The translations under genes were made by a program, and so were the position numbers. Of a stretch of 9,062 nt of DNA, positions 1 through 7,648 are shown one piece after another. The stretch covers positions 1 to 9,062 of the forward strand of contig JAHJUA010000095.1 of the NCBI GenBank assembly GCA_018829425.1, given 5' to 3'. The notes below the pieces were generated by a model. It saw nothing but the letters and a program-made list of their open reading frames with translations, did not search any database and was not told the DNA's origin. Numbering within the stretch: the first letter of the stretch is position 1; the number at the start of each line of letters is the position of its first letter. The stretch is from Nanobdellota archaeon (GTDB taxonomy: Archaea > Nanobdellota > Nanobdellia > Pacearchaeales > GW2011-AR1).

Positions 1-62
1 ATACTTTTCTATATTATACTATACATTATTATGTATTACTATACCCTTCTATGCTCCGAACT
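1..62. other. AT-rich flank outside the left repeat, no gene
   Basis: This short edge lies outside the left repeat arm and is almost entirely A and T. It contains the direct repeat TACTATAC at 17-24 and 37-44 (20 bases apart) and a small inverted repeat, ATACAT at 21-26 and ATGTAT at 31-36, between them. No coding potential is seen. It could be part of a neighbouring promoter or simply low-complexity spacer, and two copies are too few to call iterons. Confidence 0.4.
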
Positions 63-289
63 CTGAACGAAATCCGAACTTTTTTTAAAGAGAATCCAGA
101 ATAATAATGAGGTGCGTTTCCGCTTGCCTCCGCTTCGCTACGGCAAACCAAAACAGAAAAATTTTCTCTACATTTTTTAATTTTTTCGCGCCCGATTTTT
201 TCTTCTAAAAGGAAAACAAAACTTTTCTGTTTTGTGTTTCTCTTAATCAGAGAAAGGCGGAAACGCTCTATTCTTAATCGCAAAAGGGC

Positions 290-317
290 AAAAATTCCCT
301 GCCTGCCGGCAGGCAGG
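290..317 (-). terminator. Outward-facing terminator-like palindrome, left arm
   Basis: Read on the minus strand, the perfect palindrome CCTGCCTGCCGGCAGGCAGG (298-317) is followed by GAATTTTTG. A GC-rich stem followed by five T residues resembles a weak intrinsic terminator. It would act on transcripts leaving the operon after the last gene, which ends at 479. The T run is short and doubles as part of the 280-294/368-382 fold-back, so the function is inferred. Confidence 0.4.
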
Positions 318-385
318 CTTCCCCCCAACCCACTTTTTGCCCGTCCGAAGCTTTAGCGTAGGCGGCCTTTTTGCCCTTTTGCTTT

Positions 386-428
386 TCGGCGGAGTTTATC
401 CCGCTGGATAGCGGGGCCCGATTTTTTT
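386..428 (+). terminator. Inward-facing terminator-like hairpin, left arm
   Basis: On the plus strand CCCGCT (400-405) pairs with AGCGGG (410-415) around the loop GGAT. An outer TCGG/CCGA pairing is possible, and seven T residues follow at 422-428. The arrangement would stop rightward transcription entering the cassette antisense to the last gene. The right arm has the simpler version of the same hairpin; here an extra hairpin of about 20 bases sits inside the loop. Confidence 0.45.
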
Positions 429-478
429 GTGGGGCTACAAAATCAAAGAATCAGCGTTAGAGTAAAGTTTTCTTAACT

Positions 479-2953
479 TTATTTTTCAACCAAAACCGAA
501 TTAAACCAGAGCACTGCCGCTTCGCCATTACGCTTCTCGACCTGGTTCATCTCCCGATTATGCTTAACGGCGTTACGGTAATTCTTGAGCGCAAGGAAGT
601 GCTTCTCAAGCTCGCCCCTGCTCTGGAAGGTACCGCTAAATGAAGACCAGTTAGTGGAAATGATCTTTGCATAATCCATAATATCAAGGAAACCGAGCTT
701 TGCCGCAACAGAAGAAAACTTGTCGATGTCGTATGGATGCGCACGAACGTGGCCTTCTATCTTCTTTTCCACCACCTGTCGAATATCGGCAGGTACGGCA
801 TCAAGCCAAAAATCATCATCAAAGTCCTCTGTCAATTTTTCTTGAATAAGACTCCGCAACCTAATCTCAAGAAGATCTAGCGGCGCCGAAGGCTCTTCGT
901 CAAACTGCTGCTCCGTCTTTGTTCTCAAGCCCAACAACATCCTGAATTGGTTTTCAATTCTTTCGGCTCGCTTCTCAAGAAATTCAGCAAAATTATCCTC
1001 TGGAATACCAAATTTGTCGACGTCGTCGATTAAATGTGATTTTAAAATCTCATCTATTTCGGGATTTTCCTTTTTGAATTTGGCCACATATTCACTCGGC
1101 GCTGTGTCGCTCATTTCAATATTTACGATGGCGGGTGCAAAAGCGATATTAACCACGCTGTCCCGCCTGTCTCGTTGAGGATCAAAAACTTTCTCAAGAT
1201 ACTTTCGAGGAAAGAAGTGATGGAGATTGTTTTTGTAGTAGCCCGTAAGCGCATAATCAATATCAATATCACGGCCGTCCTTCAAGCTTTTTGGATCAAA
1301 GTAGGAATACAAAGAAAGTATCGTCTTGCAAAAAGCATTTCGCAGGTTGTAGTCCTGGCCGATAAGCCGTGTTTTGAAAGTTTCCCAGTCGATCTGATAA
1401 GCAAATTCCGTTTTTTCGCCTTCAAGGATTTTGTCGAACTCTTCGCAGTCCTCCTCAATTTTGCTTTCAACCGTAGAACCGAAACGGTTCGACAAACAAG
1501 CTTTCCAAAACCATGTTTGAAGTTGTTTAATCTGTGAATTTGAAGGGTTATGCTTTTTGTAGTGAAAATATGCAAGCGGTACCAAAAGAGTATCGAACGG
1601 CAAATACTTCAAGCTTTTGATCTTTATTTTATTCCTTATGAATTCCAGAGCTATCTTAAATGCTTCAATAATGTTGTCCCATTCATTCTCAAGTTGCTGG
1701 ATGTCCGTGGTTTCAAGAATATCTCGGGTTCTCGAACGGCGCTGGTTCAAAATAGCGGACGCAGCCTGTAAAATTGTTTCTTCTCTGATTTCCTTAAGCT
1801 CCTTGTTATTTTTGTACAACTCATCAAACTTTTCTCGGATGTCAAATCCCTCACCCCAGCAACGAGCAACCATTTTTGCTACTACGGATAATTTCCGCCC
1901 CGTTTCGTTTATGCGAGAAAAAATGCTGACGATTTTCTTCACGCTTTCTGTTTGCTCCTCATCATCACTCTCATCTTCCTCCTGCACATAAATGACAGAA
2001 AGGGCGTACATCTTAAAGCGCCCATACAGATCATGTAATAAATCTTGGAACGTATCAAGGAATTTCGAAGTGTAGCGCATGTACTCCGAATGACTCTCAA
2101 CAAAAAGCTTCTCAAGTGGAATTTTGTTTTGTTGCGATTTCTCGCTGTCGCCATCTTCTTTTACCTTTTCTGACTGAAAGCGTCCATTGTTGAGGTTGAA
2201 ATAAAAAACATACCTTTCATTATCAATGCTTGCACCACGAATAGCCGCATAAAGCGATGTAATTCTCTGCTGGCCGTCAAGTACATAGTCAATTTGTGAG
2301 CCTACTGGAATGTCGTTCAATTTTAAGCCACCGATTTCTCTATGATGAGGCAAGCGCCGCATTGTCTTCCAAAAGATAAAACTACCGATCGGATACCCTC
2401 GGTATATGCTATCCAAAAGGAAACAAATGTCCTTCGGGCTCCAGACGAACTCACGCTGAAACGGCGGGATTTGGATTAAGCTCTTATCAACTCCTTTCAG
2501 AAGCTCGTCAAAAGAAACAGGTCGTGGTTTGATCGTTAAATTATTTAAAGGAGCGACAAAAGGATCCTCAATAAGATACGAGCTAACGCCAGTTTCACCC
2601 GCTTCCTGTTCTCTTTTTTCAAGCCATTGCTGATACCTTTTATCGCAAAGCTCGGCAAGAGATTTGGGTGTGAGCTTGTCGAGGTCAATACCATCTTCGT
2701 TCGTAAGCCACCAAAAACCTTTTTCTTTTTTGATCAGCCCCGCTTTTACAAGGCCGATCGTGTGAAAACGAAAAGAAGTGAGCCACCTCGGCTGGCCACT
2801 ATTATTCAAACTCTTTTCATCGTTGCTCAAATCAAGACGCTTCTCCAGATCACGTATTAAATCACGAGAACGATACTTCCCGCCGTTTTCCTGAAGCAAG
2901 CGTATTGCTTCAAACGACCATTGATTCAATTTTTCTTTATATATTGTGCTCAT
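479..2953 (-). CDS. Mrr_N-DUF262-HNH-HEPN multidomain nuclease (GmrSD-related)
   Basis: The 824-residue protein appears to join four modules. Residues 5-95 resemble the Mrr_N winged helix, ending in AGLIKKEKGFWWLTNEDG. Residues about 140-360 form a DUF262 (GmrS/ParB-like) domain with IPPFQREFVW (162-171), DGQQR (226-230) and FSRINETGRKLS (345-356). Residues about 560-630 carry an HNH-like nuclease, with LHHFFPRKYL (H578, H579), N602 and N611. Residues about 690-822 look like a Swt1-type HEPN domain with RNAVKH (R793 to H798), the R-x4-H motif of HEPN ribonucleases. GmrSD/BrxU enzymes are NTP-dependent nucleases that cut modified phage DNA; HEPN toxins cut RNA. I chose ATG at 2953, 10 bases after the hsdS stop; an upstream TTG at 3001 would overlap hsdS. 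It is the last operon gene and by eye is richer in GC than hsdS. The role is inferred as a DNA and possibly RNA effector. Confidence 0.85.
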   Translation of the reverse strand: MSTIYKEKLNQWSFEAIRLLQENGGKYRSRDLIRDLEKRLDLSNDEKSLNNSGQPRWLTSFRFHTIGLVKAGLIKKEKGFWWLTNEDGIDLDKLTPKSLAELCDKRYQQWLEKREQEAGETGVSSYLIEDPFVAPLNNLTIKPRPVSFDELLKGVDKSLIQIPPFQREFVWSPKDICFLLDSIYRGYPIGSFIFWKTMRRLPHHREIGGLKLNDIPVGSQIDYVLDGQQRITSLYAAIRGASIDNERYVFYFNLNNGRFQSEKVKEDGDSEKSQQNKIPLEKLFVESHSEYMRYTSKFLDTFQDLLHDLYGRFKMYALSVIYVQEEDESDDEEQTESVKKIVSIFSRINETGRKLSVVAKMVARCWGEGFDIREKFDELYKNNKELKEIREETILQAASAILNQRRSRTRDILETTDIQQLENEWDNIIEAFKIALEFIRNKIKIKSLKYLPFDTLLVPLAYFHYKKHNPSNSQIKQLQTWFWKACLSNRFGSTVESKIEEDCEEFDKILEGEKTEFAYQIDWETFKTRLIGQDYNLRNAFCKTILSLYSYFDPKSLKDGRDIDIDYALTGYYKNNLHHFFPRKYLEKVFDPQRDRRDSVVNIAFAPAIVNIEMSDTAPSEYVAKFKKENPEIDEILKSHLIDDVDKFGIPEDNFAEFLEKRAERIENQFRMLLGLRTKTEQQFDEEPSAPLDLLEIRLRSLIQEKLTEDFDDDFWLDAVPADIRQVVEKKIEGHVRAHPYDIDKFSSVAAKLGFLDIMDYAKIISTNWSSFSGTFQSRGELEKHFLALKNYRNAVKHNREMNQVEKRNGEAAVLWFNSVLVEK

Positions 2954-2963
2954 GAAATTATTT

Positions 2964-4403
2964 TTACTTATTCTTCTTTCTTTTTTTGATAGCTTTCTCA
3001 ATTATCTCGTCGATTTCGTTCCTTTCGGTTTGGATTTTTTTGTTTATTTCTTCTTGCTTGTCAAGCTCCGCTTTAATTTCATCTACAATTTTTTGTTGGT
3101 CTTCCAAGGAAATATCTATCATCGGAAATTCTTGTATTTGACTTGGGAAAATGTTTGTATTGTTTCCTAATCCCTTCTTGTTTACTTCAACGAGATATTG
3201 AAAATATTCTGTTCTGAAGTAGTAATACGCAAAAATGGAATTATAATTTTTCAATCTTATTCGCATTGTAAAATCTGCAAAAATTCCTCGTAAATCTTCG
3301 TCATCAACTAAAGCTACCTTTCCGATCGTCCCTTCGCCTGAACGAGCAATTAAAATATCATTCTTAGAAACTGTTTTGCTTTGGTTCTTATCTGAATATT
3401 CTTTGAAAACAAGTTTTGAATCTTCACTTTCAAATTGCCAATTCTTTATGTTTGCCATTGAAATATAAAAATAATCTCCATTTTCATCAAAATCTTTTGG
3501 CGAAACTCCTTTTCCTAGCACTATTGGCCCTGAAATAAAATCTTTAATTTTTTTGTTAGTTACTTTTTTCAACTCCTGATTAACAAAAACTCCTGCTTGT
3601 CTGTGGAATTTCACGCTTTGTCTTATATCCTTATTGTTTCCAAATGCAAATAAATCAAGATAATAATTTTTTATCCTTTTCAATTCTTCAAATTTTTCCA
3701 AATCAAAACCAAATTCCCTCGCAAAAACTTTGTTTATAATTTCTTGTGGAGGCGTAATTTGTGCTTTTAGTCGTTTGATTTTCTTTTCAATCGGCTCAAT
3801 CTGCGCGACAATCTGATCTTGTTTTTCGGTAAGTTTATCAATGATTTTTTTATCAAACTTTAGATAGAGAAAGTCATCTTTTTTTAACGTCGGGTAACCC
3901 TTTCCTTGCCTTGAAATTGCAATGAGGTTCTCATAAAAAATTGTTCTGAAAGAGTAGTAAAGAATTTTGTTTAACTTTTTGGGTATTAAATGAACAAAGG
4001 CCGAAGTATAAAAATAATTTTTTGTGTCTTCGTTTATAAAAACGAATTTTCTTAAGTTCGGCCTGACTTTTGAAAGTAAAATGTCATTTTCTCTTGCCTT
4101 AATAATATTGCCCTTTTCTATTTTTTTGTAATAATTTTCTTCCTCAATTCTTCTTTCACCGAAGTTTAATTTTACCGGCTCGACATCACCCTCTTTAGAA
4201 ACGTTGCCAATTTCCGAATAGAAAAAATCATCATCCAATTTTTCAATATCCACTTTATTTTCAAACGAAAATTCAAATAAATCGTTGAAGGAATAATATC
4301 GTTCTACTAAAAACTCGTTCTGAAAATCCACAAAATCAACATCGTATCTCAATGATTTTTCTTTTCCCAATTCCCGAAAATCAGTTGTAAATTGTTTTAG
4401 CAT
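2964..4403 (-). CDS. hsdS: Type I-like restriction-modification specificity subunit HsdS
   Basis: The 479-residue protein has the standard HsdS layout and a normal length: target-recognition domain 1 at about 15-180, a conserved helical region at 185-225 rich in K, E, I and Q, target-recognition domain 2 at about 260-430, and a second charged helical region at 433-475 ending in a lysine-rich tail. Family motifs are visible in both halves: ENDILLSKVRPNLRKF (105-120) with YPTLKKDDFLYLKF (170-183), and SKNDILIARSGEGTIGKVAL (346-365) with NIFPSQIQEFPM. It would bind a bipartite DNA site and direct the methyltransferase two genes upstream. The ATG lies three bases after the protease stop, so coupled translation is likely. 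The gene is very AT-rich, clearly more so than the downstream gene. The target sequence cannot be predicted from this. Confidence 0.93.
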   Translation of the reverse strand: MLKQFTTDFRELGKEKSLRYDVDFVDFQNEFLVERYYSFNDLFEFSFENKVDIEKLDDDFFYSEIGNVSKEGDVEPVKLNFGERRIEEENYYKKIEKGNIIKARENDILLSKVRPNLRKFVFINEDTKNYFYTSAFVHLIPKKLNKILYYSFRTIFYENLIAISRQGKGYPTLKKDDFLYLKFDKKIIDKLTEKQDQIVAQIEPIEKKIKRLKAQITPPQEIINKVFAREFGFDLEKFEELKRIKNYYLDLFAFGNNKDIRQSVKFHRQAGVFVNQELKKVTNKKIKDFISGPIVLGKGVSPKDFDENGDYFYISMANIKNWQFESEDSKLVFKEYSDKNQSKTVSKNDILIARSGEGTIGKVALVDDEDLRGIFADFTMRIRLKNYNSIFAYYYFRTEYFQYLVEVNKKGLGNNTNIFPSQIQEFPMIDISLEDQQKIVDEIKAELDKQEEINKKIQTERNEIDEIIEKAIKKRKKNK

Positions 4404-4406
4404 AAT

Positions 4407-5210
4407 TTATTTCAAAGCCCATGTAATCAAATGATGCGACAATGCCATCGTAGCACCAGACGGCACCTTAATTCCCGAATTTTCTGTAATTAGTTGAGTT
4501 GTTAATCCTTTTTCACAGATAATTCCCACAAGTTTTCCGTTAACATCGACTACCGGACCTCCGCTTGCACCATGGTTTGACCCATTATCTATCCAATATA
4601 CAGCACCATTTGCTTTAATATCTTTTTCAAAACCTTTAATTTGTGATTTCCCGCTTATATTAACCTTTTGTATGCCACCAATCATTCCACTCTTTATCAT
4701 TATTAAACACATAAAACTCGAAAAAAATATTTCAATTTGTTCCTTGCTTTTAGCTAATTCAGAATTCTCAAAGTTTAGCATTCGATTGAAATTAAGCGGC
4801 GGAGATATTTCGTCAGGAAAACCAGCCATAAACATATCTTGTCCTTCAACACAAAGTTCATTTTCTGTCTCTATATATGGACGATCGTTGATTTTCTCTT
4901 TCGGCATTAAAACTGCCAAATCAATCAATAACGGCTTTGCAAAATTAGGCATACCAATATCAAATGATACATCAAATAATCGTAACCTATACTCTGTTTT
5001 TTTATGCGATATTCCTCCGGCACTATGCGCAAAAATCCTCGGATTAATTAATTTAGCACAAGGAGCTACAACATGATTCGCGGTAAGCAACATCCCATCG
5101 CTTTTTATCACGATACCCGAACCGGAAAAACCAGCAAATTTATCGCCATCAAATAATAAAATTTTTTGGGTTGATTCTTTTAATTTTTTACAAATTTCTA
5201 TTTTATCCAT
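4407..5210 (-). CDS. Cytoplasmic trypsin-like serine protease
   Basis: The 267-residue protein carries the chymotrypsin/trypsin-fold triad in order: H46 in TANHVV, a probable D97 in LLIDLAVL, and S216 in HGASGGPVV. A glycine-rich FSGSGIVIKSDGMLLTA strand precedes the histidine, as in DegP-like and other bacterial trypsin-like peptidases. There is no signal peptide, membrane segment or PDZ domain, so it should act alone in the cytoplasm. It lies between the methyltransferase and specificity genes, 46 bases after the first and three before the second, so it belongs to the same operon. Its substrate is unknown; the partner subunits or the downstream nuclease are the obvious candidates. I chose ATG at 5210 over a TTG two codons upstream at 5216. 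Assignment to the fold is confident; the role is inferred. Confidence 0.88.
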   Translation of the reverse strand: MDKIEICKKLKESTQKILLFDGDKFAGFSGSGIVIKSDGMLLTANHVVAPCAKLINPRIFAHSAGGISHKKTEYRLRLFDVSFDIGMPNFAKPLLIDLAVLMPKEKINDRPYIETENELCVEGQDMFMAGFPDEISPPLNFNRMLNFENSELAKSKEQIEIFFSSFMCLIMIKSGMIGGIQKVNISGKSQIKGFEKDIKANGAVYWIDNGSNHGASGGPVVDVNGKLVGIICEKGLTTQLITENSGIKVPSGATMALSHHLITWALK

Positions 5211-5256
5211 AATCAAACTTATTTTTTATCTTGAATCATAATTTTCTAACTATTCC

Positions 5257-7638
5257 TTACTCCCACTCAATTTTTCGCATATAATCCAAGGCGGTTTCAG
5301 TTTTGCCGTCGTCAATCAAAACTTCGCCTTTGTCGTTTATGCAATAAAGTTCATTAGGCATCGGCTTTTCGCCTCGCTTGGTGCGCTTGTAGCCGACATT
5401 TTCCACTTCTGCCATAAAAATTTTGTAATTCAATTCTTTTGCCACTTCGCCAAACACCCACCACGAATTTACAAAGCCAAACGCGTCTTTTGTGTCATTA
5501 TCATATTTACAAAGTTCTTTTAACTCATCTTTGTATTTTTCAACCAATTCTTTGGCAGAAAATTTTTTATCGTCATCTTCAATATAATCTTTTAACATCC
5601 TTGCCAAAATTGTCCTTTCTTCCGATTCCTTCAAGCTCTTAATTGACGGCATTTTTTTTCTATCTTTGTCATCAAGGTAAACCGTCAGTAAGTTTTCGCA
5701 TCTAGTTTTAAGATTACTCCATTCATTTGAATACTTGCTCCAAATTTTGTCCCATTCTTGAATTTCCGCTTTTGTTTTCTTTTGCGCGAATAATAAGCTG
5801 GTTTTGGTGGAAGTAAACGGCTCAAAAGTGAGTTGTGGCAAACTGACAACCGCTTTTACTTTGAAATACTTATAGATAAATAAACGAATATACTTATTTT
5901 CTGTTGTGTCAAAAACGCTCTCTGGCAAAACAACCCCCATACGCCCGTTCGGTTTAAGCAGTTGATACCACCTCTCCACAAAAAGATTTTCCGAATTCTT
6001 TTTATCGCCAAAAACAAACTCTCCTTTTACACTCCTTTTCGTTTCGTTATCTAAATCAACACTAAAAGGCGGATTGGTAATAATCACATCAAATTGTCCG
6101 TTCACTTCTTTGTCAAAATATTGATTATCTTGTTCGTATTGCTTCAGAAAATTCGGCGCTGTTTCTTTATCATAAAAACGAAAAGGTAAAAGCCCGTCTT
6201 TAACGAAAACATTGGTGGAGCCGTCGCCGTGTAAAATCATATTAACTTTAGTGGCTGTTCCAAGATTAAAATTGATTTCCACGCCATAAATAAATTTTTC
6301 AGCCCATTTATTTTCCCTGTGGTCAGGCAAAAACCATTGATGAAATTTATCTTCCACATCTCTTTTGTTCGCCAATTTATTTTTAAACCTTCTTTTGAGA
6401 TTATTGGTAATAAATTTCATATATTCAATAAGAAAAGTTCCGCTACCCGCGGCCGGATCAATCAGATAAGGAATCTCTAAATCCCTGTTTACTCGCTCAA
6501 TAGCAAGTTTATCCAACTGCAACCCCCAAAGCATAAATCGCACTATATTGATATGGGTAAAAAATTGTCCTTTTGTTTGCTTAAATCCTTCCCTAATAAT
6601 TCCTTCAAAGAAGTCGCCAAGAATATCTTTGCCGTCAAAACTGTTTTTCCCGTCCACAAAAGAAAATCCTTCAAGTGCTGATACCGCATACTTTAATTTT
6701 GAGAGAGATAATTTATTCTCGTCTATCACAAAAGATTTTTTCAATTTCGCTTCATCTGTAATATTCAACCGCTGTTTTAACGCTCTTTTATAAAGTTCAT
6801 TTAATCTTTCAAAAAGTTCTTCGTTGGATTCAAAACTCTCGCCGTCTTTGTAGGAGAATATCTGAAAATCATATTTTTCGTCTTTTTCTTTTTCGCTTTC
6901 ATCTTGAATCTTTGCCAAAATGATATTTACAAGCGAGGAAAAAATATCGTTGTCATCAGCCCCGCCACCGCCCCAAAGAACATTATGTAGATTTTTGCGC
7001 AAGCCCTCTAATTGTTCATGAGTAAAGCTGGTGTCTAAATCCTTTTTACCGCCCTTTATGTAGGGCTCTTTTTGCGCTTTGCCATATCTTGCCGGTAACT
7101 CATCGGCATAATTTCTTATTTCTTTCCACGAGTCAAAGGATTTGAATTTTTCGTAATCAATTAAAATGCACTTGTCTTTTATTTTGTCGTCAACAACTTC
7201 AACGGTATAAAGAACAAGATATTTCACTTTTTTCCCTTGACCATGCTCTTGCGAGGCAAGGTTAAAAAGCTGTTTTTCAATAACCTCGTCTTTGTCTTTC
7301 TCGTAGTCCTGTGGACTTTTAAGCTCTATGTATAGAAAGGCATTGCCTTTTTCGTCGCGGACAATTACATCTATTCGGGGCTTATTAACTCTTGGTCTGC
7401 CGATATCATATTCTTTTTCGATTTCAATATTTTCTTCTTTATATCCAAGTTCGTTGACCAGTTTAGTTAAAAGATAACCCCTAACAAGTTCTTCGTCGCC
7501 GGAAATACTTTTAATATCGCGATGTTTTTTAATTTTGGACCCATACTCCGCTTTTTTCTCTCGCACAGTAAATTTCACAACCTTTTTGGGCTGGCTCTCT
7601 AAATAATCTGTAATTGATTTTTGTATTCGATTATCCAT
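5257..7638 (-). CDS. hsdM: HsdM-type N6-adenine methyltransferase with N-terminal HsdR_N-like nuclease domain
   Basis: This 793-residue protein is longer than a plain HsdM (about 500). Residues about 45-165 resemble the HsdR N-terminal domain (PD-(D/E)xK fold): PRIDVIV with D90, then YIELKSPQ with E105 and K107, then Q123. Residues about 215-600 are the N6-adenine methyltransferase: GQFFTHINIVRFML (357-370), the SAM-binding DPAAGSGTF (394-402), YGVEINFNLG (451-460), and catalytic NPPF (522-525). A C-terminal region of about 190 residues carries no motif I recognise. With HsdS it would methylate adenines in a bipartite site. The fused nuclease-like domain makes cleavage without an HsdR helicase possible, as in BcgI-like type IIB enzymes. 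No helicase motifs occur here or elsewhere in the window. The ATG is 10 bases after the radC stop. The domain calls are strong; nuclease activity is inferred. Confidence 0.92.
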   Translation of the reverse strand: MDNRIQKSITDYLESQPKKVVKFTVREKKAEYGSKIKKHRDIKSISGDEELVRGYLLTKLVNELGYKEENIEIEKEYDIGRPRVNKPRIDVIVRDEKGNAFLYIELKSPQDYEKDKDEVIEKQLFNLASQEHGQGKKVKYLVLYTVEVVDDKIKDKCILIDYEKFKSFDSWKEIRNYADELPARYGKAQKEPYIKGGKKDLDTSFTHEQLEGLRKNLHNVLWGGGGADDNDIFSSLVNIILAKIQDESEKEKDEKYDFQIFSYKDGESFESNEELFERLNELYKRALKQRLNITDEAKLKKSFVIDENKLSLSKLKYAVSALEGFSFVDGKNSFDGKDILGDFFEGIIREGFKQTKGQFFTHINIVRFMLWGLQLDKLAIERVNRDLEIPYLIDPAAGSGTFLIEYMKFITNNLKRRFKNKLANKRDVEDKFHQWFLPDHRENKWAEKFIYGVEINFNLGTATKVNMILHGDGSTNVFVKDGLLPFRFYDKETAPNFLKQYEQDNQYFDKEVNGQFDVIITNPPFSVDLDNETKRSVKGEFVFGDKKNSENLFVERWYQLLKPNGRMGVVLPESVFDTTENKYIRLFIYKYFKVKAVVSLPQLTFEPFTSTKTSLLFAQKKTKAEIQEWDKIWSKYSNEWSNLKTRCENLLTVYLDDKDRKKMPSIKSLKESEERTILARMLKDYIEDDDKKFSAKELVEKYKDELKELCKYDNDTKDAFGFVNSWWVFGEVAKELNYKIFMAEVENVGYKRTKRGEKPMPNELYCINDKGEVLIDDGKTETALDYMRKIEWE

Positions 7639-7648
7639 ATTTTTTATT

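Larger units (their letters stand above)
63..436 (+). repeat. Left arm of long inverted repeat flanking the cassette
   Basis: This 374-base block is repeated in reverse orientation at 8708-9060. By eye there are about a dozen substitutions in some 350 aligned bases, plus an extra stretch of about 20 bases in this copy near 390-416. From about 280 to 389 the two copies are identical; the substitutions sit in the outer half. The arm contains nested fold-backs: GCGTTTCCGC (114-123) with GCGGAAACGC (257-266), GCAAAAGGGCAAAAA (280-294) with its reverse complement at 368-382, and the 20-base palindrome at 298-317. Frames through it are not preserved between the copies, so it is non-coding. It accounts for most of the gene-free 1-478 region; 437-478 is plain spacer. 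I infer a dispersed host repeat or fold-back element. Confidence 0.92.

Noticed and set aside
1..62. Iteron-type replication origin
   Set aside because: Only two copies of an 8-base A/T-rich motif are visible, with no replication gene nearby.
29..328. Leftward open frame of 99 codons in the left repeat
   Set aside because: Its translation (PAGRQG-type residues) is repeat sequence, and the matching part of the right arm shifts frame and stops early, so no protein is being conserved.
463..481. Hairpin AAAGTT-TTCTT-AACTTT at the stop codon of the last gene as terminator
   Set aside because: The stem is all but one A/T base pair per arm, overlaps the stop codon, and is not followed by a T run on the minus strand; the repeat palindrome further on is the better candidate.
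4672..5076. Rightward open frame of 134 codons opposite the protease gene
   Set aside because: It is fully antisense to a gene with an intact catalytic triad and shows no recognisable domain; the same holds for the rightward frames within the last gene, hsdM and radC.
2964..7638. A complete classical type I restriction system
   Set aside because: No HsdR with Walker/DEAD-box helicase motifs is present in the window; only an HsdR_N-like domain fused to HsdM is seen.
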